NCBI RefSeq assembly: GCF_027942865.1
Contig: NC_134515.1
Span: forward strand, 16,283,227-16,347,226
Source: Odontesthes bonariensis
Lineage: Eukaryota > Chordata > Actinopteri > Atheriniformes > Atherinopsidae
DNA length: 64,000 bases
Reading direction: 5' to 3'
The position numbers and the translations under genes are program-made. The notes beneath the pieces were generated by a model. It was not told where the DNA came from and did not search any database. It saw nothing but the letters and a program-made list of their open reading frames with translations. Every line of letters begins with the position of its first letter. Position 1 is the stretch's first letter. Positions 1 to 12,400 of the stretch are shown here, in pieces.

Positions 1-540
1 TTTTTAATAACTTTAGACCTTTAATAGACACAAGTATAAAGGAAACTATTAGTGTTAAGCAGCCAACTTCAATGTATTAAGACAGAAAAAAAACACATTC
101 AGCAGTAGTTGCAAAAAGGTGAAAAGAAAGACGAACATGTTATAAGCGCTCTACACTCAGCGGATTATCTGATGACAGGTGAGGGTTTCAGGATTATAAA
201 AGATGCATAAAATACATCTTTTGAAAAAAATTAGCTCTTTAATGGTCATGTTAACAAAGAAAACAAGTTACAGCTCAAAATTAATTATCACAACTTTCTC
301 ATTTCAACAATAAATAAATCTTTTTCTTGTGCAACGAAGAACATTTTATAAAATGCAACTGTACCAGTAAAAACAGCAAGAGGGCATCTGTTGTCACATC
401 TTCCCAGAGATCTCGGGAGAATGTAACTAAACAGGCACAAGGGCCCAGAATCCTCTGTGCTGCTCAGCCTGAGGTTGGTGTAGTGGTATATTTGTCCCAA
501 CACGAGTACATGACCGCATTTTTGTCTGCAAAAGATAACC
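1..540. other. Non-coding sequence upstream of the WAP gene
   Basis: AT-rich sequence with no recognisable exon, repeat family or RNA gene. It should contain the promoter and 5' UTR of the WAP gene that begins at 541, but I could not place a TATA box or start site with confidence. Short open frames on both strands here have no protein-like composition. Confidence 0.5.
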
Positions 541-1393
541 ATGGAGACATACTGGTCTACATTAGGTGCACTGTTTTTATTAGTTGGTGTATTCAGGGAC
601 TCTTCTGCAGGTTTCTCTGGAGAACCTGGTATGCTAATTTTGTTCTACATATACACGTGTTTAATGTATATTATACCGTGTTTGCTGTTTCCATCTAAAA
701 ATGCACATTTGTTTATTCAACCGAGTTAATAATCAGGCAGTTTAGTTCATGTTAAACCAGCTTATTTTCATGTGAGTGTCTGTCAAAATGGACCTGCCTG
801 TGTGCCTCCTGTTATCAGTAAGACTAAGAATGTTCACTCGAGAATATGTTAAATCTTCCCAGGGAATGAGGAGATGTAGAGCTCAAGCCTGGACAGTTTA
901 TCAATGAGCAACAAACAATGTCATTAACTCACAAGACATACTTTCTGTCTGAAATGTTAACTTCTACTCCTGTTCTACAAGGCTTTGCATGTATTTATTT
1001 CATTTTCCCCTAAGCAGAGATGCAGTGTCCCAACACAGATGGGCACGTAGGGCCCTTAGGGCCCGTAGGGCCCGTAGGGCGGTGTGTTGATCTTTGCTCT
1101 CGTGACAGTGACTGTTCAGATGGTAAGAAGTGCTGCTCCACTGCGTGTTGGTATCAGTGCGTTGTACCAATATTAGGTAAGATATAATCAAACTGGCAAC
1201 ACCCCCAGATTCTCTCCCTATACTCCTACCAGAACATTTAGCAATTTAGTGCTTTCTGACAGTGAAACCAGGTGGCTGTGGTCCCAGCTTCTACGTTGCT
1301 TATGGGATGTCCTGCTCTCATGATGGTGATTGTCCAGGAGAACAGAAGTGCTGCAAGTCAATCTACGGTCTGAAATGCAAATACCCTCAATAA
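541..1393 (+). CDS. Secreted two-WAP-domain protein, wfdc2-like (3 exons)
   Basis: Exons 541-628, 1018-1176 and 1263-1393 join in frame to 125 codons plus stop. Exon 1 encodes a signal peptide (METYWSTLGALFLLVGVF...). Exon 2 encodes a WAP four-disulfide core domain with all eight cysteines, including RCVDLCSRDSDC and KKCCSTACWYQC. Exon 3 encodes a second WAP-like domain (MSCSHDGDCPGEQKCC) that keeps six cysteines and ends the protein. Signal exon plus one exon per WAP domain is the usual design of this family, whose members are secreted antiproteases or antimicrobial proteins. The first cysteine spacing is widened by a Gly-Pro-X repeat. Exon 2 has a tandem acceptor (TAAGCAG), so a start at 1015 is also in frame. 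The gene lies beside pigt, as human WFDC2 does beside PIGT, which favours wfdc2 orthology; the sequence alone does not prove it. Possible poly(A) signals (ATTAAA) lie near 1460 and 1804. Confidence 0.85.
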
Positions 1394-3153
1394 CTGGACA
1401 ATGAGAAAATGCAACATGCATCCTTGGATGAACTTGTTGGGTTTCTCCAATGCTACATTGATTAAAATGTTTGTGCATTACTTATATGTGTGTGGGTGTT
1501 TTTCTGCTTTACCATAAGGCTGACAATATGTATTTCATCTGTATCTGTAAATGGAAATGAGAGCACAGAGCAAGGTTGTCTTACAACTTTACATTCGGCT
1601 AGATCATCTTTCCCCATGCCTTTTCTGCTCAGTCTCAACAGCAAATATGTAATAATTAAGTTGGGTCACTTTTAAATGTACTAGTGTTACAATCTGTAGG
1701 TGCAAATAGTGAGATGGAAATGCAAAATGTCTGATACATTTTTTTTTTTAATTTGCCCTCTATTAAGTCGTGTACATGTAAACTTCACTGAGTACATCAT
1801 TCAATTAAAACCCAAGCAATACATACACTTTTAAGCATAATCATTCATGGGACTGGGTGGGAAGCAGAATCGTGCAGTATCTGGCCTTGATAAGTCTCAA
1901 AGTGCATGCTCTTGCACAAAGATACACAGATTTGCACCTCCTGCCACTACTTCCTTTCTGCTTGTAAGCATTTGTGGCCAAATGAGCATCTGGAAAGTGG
2001 GCACATTTCTGTATAAACACTTATTGTCACAAATTTAAAAACTTCAGCTGCATCTTTGTTGGATTGATATTAGACAAAACAACTGTTTTTGGATTACAGC
2101 ATCTCTGCATTAGATAAACTTATGAATATGTGCCCTTCCTGCATGTTTACACTTTAACGTGAAAATAACTAGACCAGCAGATACCTCCAGTGCCTAAGCA
2201 ACCCGAAGTTGTTCACTCTCAAAAAGGCGACTGAATCATGCCTGTAAAAGTCATTCATCAATGTTACCTCTTTATGACTGACAACATCATTCCACCTTAG
2301 GTCTGAAATATTGAGCAGTTGAGCAGAACTGCTCAATATGCTTGAGCAGTAGTGAATATCTGCTTTTTTTGCTCTTTGAGTGTGGAGCATTTTATTCATA
2401 TTTTTACCAATTAACAAAACTGTTGCAATTCACATTTTCTGGAATATATTAACGATACATGCATTGCCTTAGCTTAATTGATAGACAAATTCATACATAT
2501 CCTATTCTATTGGGTCAGTAACAGGGTCTTGAACTAACCTCCCAAGGATTAGCAGTGCCGGACCTTTTATTGTTCCCTGAACAGCACATGCAAGCAATAA
2601 TCTACAAAATGAACCAAAGGAGCTTTAATAACCAACATATAGAACAAAATAAATAAATTGGTGCTGTTTGCCCCATTGAATATGTTTAGGATCTCCAAAA
2701 GTTAGAATGTTTGAAGTAAATTTGTAGTAGAAATTAAACAACTGAGTTGCTCTTGGACTCACTGGGCACCAAAGTTTAGGAGGTTACTTTGGAACCCAGT
2801 GATGATGTTCCTCCACCCCATGGACGTCAACTCTTCCTTCTCTTCATGCCAACATCGAGGTTTGAGACTGATCTTTCTTGGTTCAGGGTGATCAATCTCT
2901 GATGGTCCTGTGGCAGCGGATGAATCACTCATGGAATCCCACTTCTGACAGTCATTATAAAAGAAATCATTTCCTTCACACTTAGCTACTTTGTTCGTTC
3001 TCTTGTTGAATAGCGCCCAACCTCTTCAAGGCCATGCCTCTACAGAAAAGCCGATTTAGTCTGTCCTTATATGGAAGAAATGACATCTGTCTGAAGAAAT
3101 CTACATTCTCATCTTCTCCAACACCTGACTCTACGTGGCTTTCGGTAAAGTCA
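1394..3153. other. 3' UTR and intergenic sequence
   Basis: The first part is the presumed 3' UTR of the WAP gene. The rest is AT-rich with no supported exon. A perfect hairpin (two 13-base arms, 6-base loop) lies at 2308-2339. No other structure was recognised. Confidence 0.5.
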
Positions 3154-3532
3154 TTAAAGGTGGGGTATGAGATCTTGGAAAAACGGTTCCTGCAAGCTAT
3201 ATTTTTGAAAATACACAACCTTGCCTCTCCCTTCAGCCCACCCCTCGAAACCATGCCTTCAAAACACATGAACGAGTCACGAGTCTGTGAACGCGCAGGG
3301 GGGAGGGGGGAGGGGGGCTGACGGTTGATTGGCATGTCAGAATCCAATAGAAGTAACTCTCATCATTACTTCTATTGGTCAGACATTTCCTCTTGCTACA
3401 CCCTCTACAATGGACTAAAATATTTATTTTTTTCCAAACATTCTATTTTAGTGGGTGCAATGGGGTCGTGAGGAGGTTTTCAGACAATATGATAAAAAAT
3501 GCTCCAGAAAACATCTCATACCCCACCTTTAA
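3154..3532. mobile_element. MITE-like foldback element with TTAA at both ends
   Basis: The ends are inverted copies: TTAAAGGTGGGGTATGAGAT at 3154-3173 and its reverse complement at 3513-3532. Near the centre is a second perfect inverted repeat (arms 3344-3356 and 3366-3378). There is no coding capacity. Length (379 bp), terminal inverted repeats and central hairpin fit a non-autonomous DNA transposon. Reading the outer TTAA as a target-site duplication would suggest piggyBac-type mobilisation, but this is inference. Family assignment would need a repeat-library search. Confidence 0.7.
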
Positions 3533-5035
3533 CATAGACACTCACATACGTTTTCCAGGCTCGGTTTGTTCAATCAAGATCCGAAGTAAAACTATATTTA
3601 TGTTATCAGTTTAATCACAGCGACAAAGATGAAGACCACATGCCTCTTTATGGGGGATTAAAGTTCTGATAAATTAAGGGTTCAGAACCTTTTTTGTTGC
3701 CCATTTGCTTGAAAAACAAACAGCTTGCAGCTATCCAAATTTTCCCAATATGTGGAGTGCTGATTTAACTGTTGGGTTTGTTCTCTCTCAGTCTGGCAGA
3801 ATTGGGAACATGTTTGTCTACACAAAAGTGGGAACTACGTAGGAAGTCAGTCATGTTTCAGCTCAGATGTGATTTATCACTGCCAGAAAACAGAACATAA
3901 ATGTTTGTCAGTTTATTAAAAATGCGATTATACTAAAGCTGAGTCACAGGAACTGTACAGACTGTAACATTTCACATGCTACTCTCTCAGAATTAAGTTA
4001 AGAAGAGCATGACAGAGCACAGTGTCCAAAAACTCCAGTTACTATAAGATGAACTGAAACCTCATTATCTGATGAGTTATTAATGATTGGTATATTTCAA
4101 CGAGCCAAAGCATTTTTATTATGGAAACCTTCAGACGGTGGCATATAACATTCAAGCATGCATCCAAAAGTCAGTTCAAATTACATGTATGTATGGGGGC
4201 CGTTTCCTTTTTTTTTTTTAAATATCAGTAGTTCAATATAAGCAATGTCTTTGCTTAAAGATATGGTCAGCAAAAAACAAACAAAAAACAATGTTCATGT
4301 CTTGTCAATAGTTTTGTCAGGTGGGCAATAAGAATCCACAAGGGACAGTTAAAAGGTCGGACTGTTAGTGCTTTTGGAAATGCAATGTTTGGCTTTTGGA
4401 AACCTGATCACCGAGTCTTGGCTGAGGCTGTTTTTACAAAAAAAAAAGTCATTCTGACAGAGTCACTGTGACTTAATGTGCCATTTTATCTTATCTCACT
4501 TGGTGGGGAGATGGCAAACAGCAGGTCAGAAGCACAGAGGAAGAGTAAAGGTAACAATCTTTCTGCATGGGCTGACACATGAGTGGAGATAAATTGGTCT
4601 CAACATAACTAGAGTAATTTACTTGTTTGAAACAGTAAAATTACGTCTCAGCAGTAAAGTTACTGTTTTAAACATCCTCAAAACCATCAACCCAAAACAC
4701 AGATTTAGTCACCACAGCATCTCATACAGCCTTAGTTCCTTCTACTCATCAGAGAAATCCATAGGTTTGACTTTCTATCCAAAGAAGACAAACATCCACT
4801 TTTTTTCTTTCTTTTTCCCCAATAAACCCAGCAGGAAATCATCCTGAATACATTAATATTGAAGAAAATGATTTGTCCTCTTCCATTTGAGGTGGAAAAA
4901 AAACCTCAAGTTGTTCTTTAAAACATTCAGTTTTTCAGTTCTTCCCTGAATATGAACTGAACTGTTCCAGTGGTTTCACCAAAAAGGAAAAGGTTTTTTT
5001 TTTTTGAAGAAGTCAGTGGGCCCTATTATGCGAAC
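3533..5035. other. Intergenic region between the WAP gene and pigt (includes the pigt 3' UTR)
   Basis: AT-rich with homopolymer A and T runs. The part next to 5036 should be the pigt 3' UTR, read on the minus strand. No exon, RNA gene or named repeat was recognised. I could not fix a poly(A) site. Confidence 0.4.
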
Positions 5036-8000
5036 TCATAGCGGTGGCACACCCCTCATCTTGCGGATGATGTTGGCTATCCGCTTCGCCAGGCCCGGGT
5101 TGGGCTCCTCTATCTGGAAGCTTCGGGTCAGTAGATTGTAGAGGGAGCCGTAGCCCACTGCCACAACAGTGCAGGTCAGGCAGATGACATTATAAGGCAT
5201 GCTGAAGTCTGGAGTAGGCAAGTTGACCAGCAGAGGCTCCGTGTAGACACGCACAAAGTAGCTGGACTCCTCTTTACAAGGGAAACTGGTGGGAGATGAG
5301 GAACCTCGATGGTTATTTGACTTTCCAGACAAAAAGTGCACAAATAGCAAGCAGCAAAAAGTATTTCCACGAGTCAAAAAAAATAAAACTATACTTACAA
5401 GCTGCTGAAAAGTGGTTGTTCCTGAGTGATGTTTGTATCCATGGCGACAGCGCTTGGTACAAGAGAGCTGATAATTGAGGACCTAAATGTAAAGAAACAA
5501 ATTTTTCTTGTTTTGAATGTCAGTAAGTCAACACTTTTTACTAAAAATCCCCATATCAGAACTATATATTCATATGTCGCTTCAAAGACAAAATTTCAAG
5601 ATGACGTTCAAACATGTGTCTGGAAACAGTCAAAAAATGCATACCCAACATAGAAGCCATGGTTGGGATCTGGTGTGTACTCAGTCCATTTAAGCAGAGC
5701 CCTCTCAAACTGCACCGTAACCTCGGTAACGGAGTGAGGAGGAAGTTGGACCAGCATCTCCAGCAGGTGGGGCCGAACGCGGTCCTTAGATGGCTGGTAG
5801 TGGATGTAGCCTGGCAGAGAGACACCATTCATTAATGCATTTCTCTTCCATACCCGCTTCATCCTATTCCGGGTTGCGGGGAGGCTACTGCCAGTGCATC
5901 GCAGGGCAAAAACAGGGACAAATGAGACAAGCAACCTTGCATGCTCACACTCACTCCTACGGTCAATTTAGAATCACCAATTAACCCAACATGCATGTTT
6001 TTGGAATGTGGGAGGAAGCCGTAGTCCTGAGAGAGAACAGGGAGAACATGCAAACTCCACAGCTGGGATTCAAACCAGTAACCTTCTTGCTCTACGAGTG
6101 ACCACGGTAACACTATTTCAAAGGTTACACAATCCATTATTTACTCAAATGTTATACAATAACAAAACCATCCATTAAAAACCACAGTTCTAATGAATCT
6201 TGAGCAAAAAACGGGCAGCTATACAGAATAAAAAAATACAAGAACGTGTTCCAGCAAAGCACGACAGAAAACATGACTCAAGCTCTCCCCCTTGTGTTGA
6301 AAGGAAGGAAACTGCATGGAATTACAGGAAGGAAGGAATCCTGCTGGGAAAATTGTCTAATACTGAACCGTTAACAGACGAGATGGACTTCTACAAAACA
6401 TTCCCACAGTATATAATAGCAAACAATGGCTGTACAGTAATATATCAGTAGGAAACGATTTAAAGCAACCACTTCAAATATTTGCAATATGACTGCGTGA
6501 CAAGAACTGGTTGACCCTGAAGATGCAATCACAATGTTGAAACCTTAGCTTGAAACAGTTATTTTGTGCCTGAGTGGTGTACGCAAATCACAGAGGAAAG
6601 TAAAGCAAACCTTAAGTACTGAAACTAATTAGAAAGAAATTCTGCACCGCTGTGTATGACCCGATGGTCTTTGTGTCAGAGATGCTTGTTAACCCAGCAG
6701 TACATAAAATTACATTATCTTTCTGAGTCTGATTTGGTTCAAGTGACAGAGTGAGCAAGAAAGACAACATGATGCAAAAAGTATGCTGCTGTCATGCAGC
6801 CAGCTTGTAATTTGGTCAAAAACAATTGGATCTTCCAGAAAGAAGCTCCTGAATCTCAGTTTCTCTCCAGTTTCACATTTTTATGCAGTCTTCGTGTTAA
6901 ATGATCCTTCTTAACGATTAGCTGTTTCTATTGTTTCACTTTTATACCAGTCGTGTCACAGAAATATAATCAGCACACACTCGCTTGTTGTGGAGTCTAT
7001 GATGCACATCTGGATACAATCTGACTTTATGCTAACTTTGTACTGGAGAGTTGAGAAATCCACACATTGTCAATGTGGACAAATTGTAACTTTTTGACAC
7101 TTAAATGTAAATTTCACACCTTTACTTCAAGTTTGTCTGCACACATACGTCTCATCCGTCAAAAAACAAAAGAAACAAGAAAGACTCACTGGGCTTGTTA
7201 TCTTTTCCCTTGCTGGTGACAGTGAGTGTGTGGACGTAGAGACGCAGATACCAAGGCACCGAGTCCAGCAACAGCACGGGGAAAGACCTGAAGGGGTGGT
7301 TGTTGTACATTAAGGTGTGAATCTCTCCCGTCTGGAGCCCGTATCCGGCTACGTAACGCTCAGCATGGAGCAAAGGGCGGAGCATGTCACCTGCAGGCAG
7401 AAAGTGAGTGACGAGTTAGATGCACGCGGGCACTGTAGAGAACTTTAATGAAGACAATTATTTTCATAAAGTAGAACAGGTGTACGATGTACGACCACTT
7501 CATGAGACGAGACTTCAAACTGTTTCTCTTTTAGATTTTATCAAACATAGTTTAAGATTTTAAAAAATAGGGTCCTTATTTGGATTCCGTTGGCTCTAAA
7601 ATATGTTCTGGTGATCACATGATGCAACAGAACAGTACATTTATTATACATTACAGAACAATGTAAACACAGACAAGACTGAAAGCTGATGAGCAGTAGT
7701 TCTAAGCTGAAATTGAACAAGGGAGGTATACCAAACAGTACCAATAAACACTTTTTTTTTTTTTTTTAAAGACTGTCTTGCTGCATCATGCAAAATGTCC
7801 CTCACAAGTGTTCCGGCCGTTTTATAAAGCTGTGTCATTCTTCACTCCTGACACTCACCTTCACTGGATTTCCAGCGGATCAGCAGGTTGAGGGAGCGCA
7901 TGGTGCCAAAGGTGATTGGTTGGGTCAGGTCGTATACAGAGAAGGTCCGTCTGTCCCCTAGCACCACAGCCTGGCTCAGCAGGGAGGTGGCTGGGCTGAG

Positions 8001-9382
8001 CTCAAAGTGCTCCTCCTGCAGAATAAAATCCCATTTGTTCCAACTGCAGCATTTCTTTTTTTTACCCCATTATCTGTACATACAAGCATTACAACTTTAA
8101 AACTGATAGCTGTTACACCAGTTTAGATAATCTTCACCTTGACTCTGCTTCAAACATTTTCTTGAGGTTAATCCTTTGCATTCTGGTCTTTACATTAAGG
8201 GGAAACTGACTAACACATGGAGTGGATGAAAATAATCCAACCTGAGGGTTGTCTGTGATGTCGATGTATATTTTACTGGAGGAGGCCAGCGGACATGCTT
8301 CTGACAGGGTCCGAGAGAACATCTTGAACAAAGACCACTCTGAAGGGAAGAGGAAAAGCTTGAATTAGCAAAGAGCAGAGGCGTGTCATCAATCTCTGGC
8401 TGAATGCAGGAAAAAAAAACTTGCCATTGCTCACCTCGTTTACTCTGTCCAGAGGTGTGCAGGTCAAAGACTACATTCAGTGTCTGTCTCAGCTCCCAGG
8501 ATGTTGTTTTGCACTGCCAGTCCTGACATACTGGTCTTATATGCACTGCCTGGGAATGAAAACTGCTGTGGAAGAGTTTCTCTGACTTCAACAGCACGGC
8601 GAGTCCAGCCTGCAAAGACAGAACCAAAAACATCAGAAGAAATTCTTGGCTTGAAAAGAAAGTAACACAGATGGCAGACAAACACACGGATATATAGAAG
8701 ATCACCTTGGATCCACATGGCAGGAGCTTCTTCCAGGGTGTCAAATTCTCAGTGCAGACAATTTCTCGGGGCAGGGTGGCATAACGAAGGAATCGATGGT
8801 CTGTCACTTAAAGTTCAACACAGTAAATAAAAATCAGTGTGCATGTAATTAACTGCATCCTGCACAGAAGGCTTGGTTGGCATCTACAGTGGTGTGAAAA
8901 AGTAGCCGACCCATTTGGGATTTCTTTGATTGTGCTCTGTATCTTATCTCACACATGCATACCCTTTTTCAAAATAACATTTTGAGATGGAACTCTTACA
9001 AAGTAGGACGCACACGCGTCACATTTTTAACGAGGCATGACTGCGAACTGCTGCAGTCATTAAAACAGATGGACACACACGGCGATGATGGGTTCATTTC
9101 CTAAACAATCAGCTGTTTGGTGGAATATGACAGGTCGCACTATCAAACGGCGGAGCTGTTCAAACAAGTGCAGAGTCATTTCTTTCCTCAGCGCCTGAGT
9201 TCAATTAGAAAGAAAAACGCGAACTGCAGCTGAAGTTTCTGCGGTCTGTCTGAGCCGCAGCCCAAACTCAGTCCACTGTGCCAACAAAAGAAAACTGCAG
9301 AGATGATGAAGGCAAGACAAGCAGGAGGCACTTCATATTCACAACTAAGGCAGTTAAATCTCAAGGTTATTAAGATAAGATA

Positions 9383-9413
<31 letters not shown>

Positions 9414-12400
9414 TCCTTTATTGATAGAAAAATAAAAAATAAGATACCATATTAAATATGGAACAAATCACTTTAGCGGCCAGAATATATCCAAATGGAA
9501 TAAGTAAGGATAGATATTTACAGCGTCCCAGTGAACGTACATGGAGATATACACATGATACGGATAAATTGCACATTGTCCCGTTTTTAAGCTAAGCTAT
9601 ATAAAAGTATAGAGTGTTTACTGCACTGAATGAGTCTGCAACAACCTTTCAGTTCAGAAACGTTTGAATACTTTATGGGAGTGAACATAACAACTGAGGG
9701 TTATGTAGCTCGGTCAGTGGAGCAACCAAGATTGATCAGTAAATCTAATAAAGCAGCTAACAAATACACCCATGCGCCTTTAGTTATGGATGCAATATGT
9801 AATCTGTGGGCACGAAGGAGACATACATGATTTATGTTGTGTGTGCGCTGCGGTGGAGTTGTTTATTCCCAGAGGATTCTCTCTGATCAATCAGAGGTCT
9901 GCAGTGTTTTTACATCATTGTATAGTACTGGCTCCGCTTGATTTCAAGCGCGGCTGAGGCAGTGCAAAAAAGAGAATCAGTCTCAATAAAGTGGGACTAC
10001 CTGCAACGGAAAACCAAACAAAAAAAGAAAACCATAGGGTGCCATTTCACGGAAACGCATCACAGGGAGCTTCACAAAATGCAGAAGGCGACTGTAGAAG
10101 CATTACTGTACCGTTGCCTATTCCCAGCGGTTTGAAGGAAGCGCTGGGCTGAACAGTGTTGGTGGAGTCAATGAAGTTCAGCGAGGCACAGAAGATGCCT
10201 GATAAAACATTGGTCAGCTCCTTCCACGTGGCATCCACACTGAAAATAGCAGAGAAACATCCGGAAAATGAATGACGGACACAAAACCCAATGGAAAATA
10301 TCCAAATATTACAAATTGTACTGAAAAAGCACAGCTGGTAATTCTCACTCTGGAGCTGTCGGGAGTATCTTTTTTCATCTAAAAACCCACCTGCTATATT
10401 TAACATAATGTATACGAAAACTCAAGATGTCATTGCATGTCAGCTGCTTATCTGTTTAAATGTTGACTGTGCATGTAAATCTTAATTGTTACGTTTTATT
10501 TGGGGTGCTCACAATATAATATTGGGATATTGATTTTTATGGTACACCCAGACAAAGCAGACAAGATACCAGTAATATATATATTTTTTTCTTTCCATCC
10601 GTCATAGTTTCAGAAATGTCAATATTTTAAATCTATTTAGATGGAAGTATTGCATCTACTCTTGGTGGTTTAATGTCCAAAAGATGATGAAAACAAGGCT
10701 AAACTTTTTTTTTCTCTCTTATTGCACCTCTAAATCTCTGTGTTTACCGGGGGGCTGCACTCACTCTGTCACAGAGTCCTGGAACCAAACCCAGAGCTCA
10801 GCTCCCGGAGGAGAGGGGAGGAAGGGCTGTCCCCACTGCATGGTCCTCCAGTAGCCCTGGGTGAAGGAAATGTGCAGCTCTCGCACCGAGAACTTGGAGA
10901 TGACCTGACCCAGAGACTTGGGAAATAGCCTGTAGTGGGACACTGAGACATTGAACAACACAGTTTAGGCAGGTTGCAAAAACAAAAAAAAAGCGTCAGC
11001 ATATGATTAAACAACAGAAAACCTCCTTTTCGTTTAATTCATGGGATATATTTATTCATATAAATATCTATCAAGACGGAGGGAAAACATGCTAGAGGAT
11101 AAACTGCTGTTTCAATATGTTAGATAACTGGAACATAACCTAAACAAAAGGCTGCAATGATGGGCATTAATCTCCATTCATTTAGAAATGTTAGAAGTAC
11201 ATCTGTAATTCATCATTTAACTATAAAAACCCTTTCTCTAAAGAAGTTTAAGAGCACCATATAAAGCACTATAACGAATCTAAATTAGACTAAATGGAAA
11301 GATCAACAACTCATTTAGATATCTAACTGAAAACAGAACAAAGACAAATAAAATGTTGAAAGTAAAAAATGTTACGTTTTTTGCTCAGCTTCATTTTTAG
11401 CCACTTTTACACATGAAGACCTGAGAACTCGTGTTATTAACAATCCAATGTGGACTCTTTCCCATAATAACAGCTTTTACATGCATTTCACAGCAGGAAA
11501 TAAATGTTGCAGAGTGTGCCTGTGTAGAATACCCAAACAGTGGTCCTTCCTTGTTAAGATTCACACTTATAAGTGTGCAAAATGCTTTCAGCGAGTGACA
11601 GGTCTTGATTGCCAGCACACCACTTTAGCAGCACAGTCCCTCACCATTAACCCATGCTGTCGTGACATATCGACTGTGGTTAAGGGTCGTCTTGCTTAAA
11701 TAAGCAAGGCTTTTTGCAGAAAAAGACGCTGTTTGGGTAAGTAGTATATGTTGCTCCTAAACCTTTTATCCATCTCTCAGAATGAATGGTCCCTTAAGAG
11801 ATGTGCAAGTTCTCCATCATGTGTACTAATGGATCCCAAAACCATTAGAGATGGTGGCTTTTAAACTGTGTGCTCAACATTATTACTGTAATGTAGTGCT
11901 ACCTAAAGGCCAACGTATCTTGAACATTAAATATCAGTTTTCAGCTTTGCCTTGTAGACTTTCTGCATTTATTTTAATAGTATGCATGCATCACGGATGA
12001 TGAAATCCTCACATTGTGTTTCACTTAGATGTGCACTGATTTTATCTTTGGGGAATTGGCACCATGTGAACACAATTTACCTGAAATATTCTTAATTTAT
12101 TCAATACTTTTGACGATGCTGCTTGTCCCCTTGCAGCTCATTTATAACTAATCGTATTATTGTCCCGTTGCAAGCAGTGCACAGCTTTTTCAGTTGTTTG
12201 TTGTCACTATCCCAACTTTTTCTAGACACAGATATTTCCAGTATCAACATTTGAAATGTTTGGAGTAATCTAAATCAAACAAAGGGTTTTTAAACTATGA
12301 TGGCAATCATTGCATTTTGCTTTTATTCAGCATCTAAAAAGCGTCCTCCATTTCTGGAAACGGGGCCATGTTAGCATATGGAAAAACTAATACGTGAATG

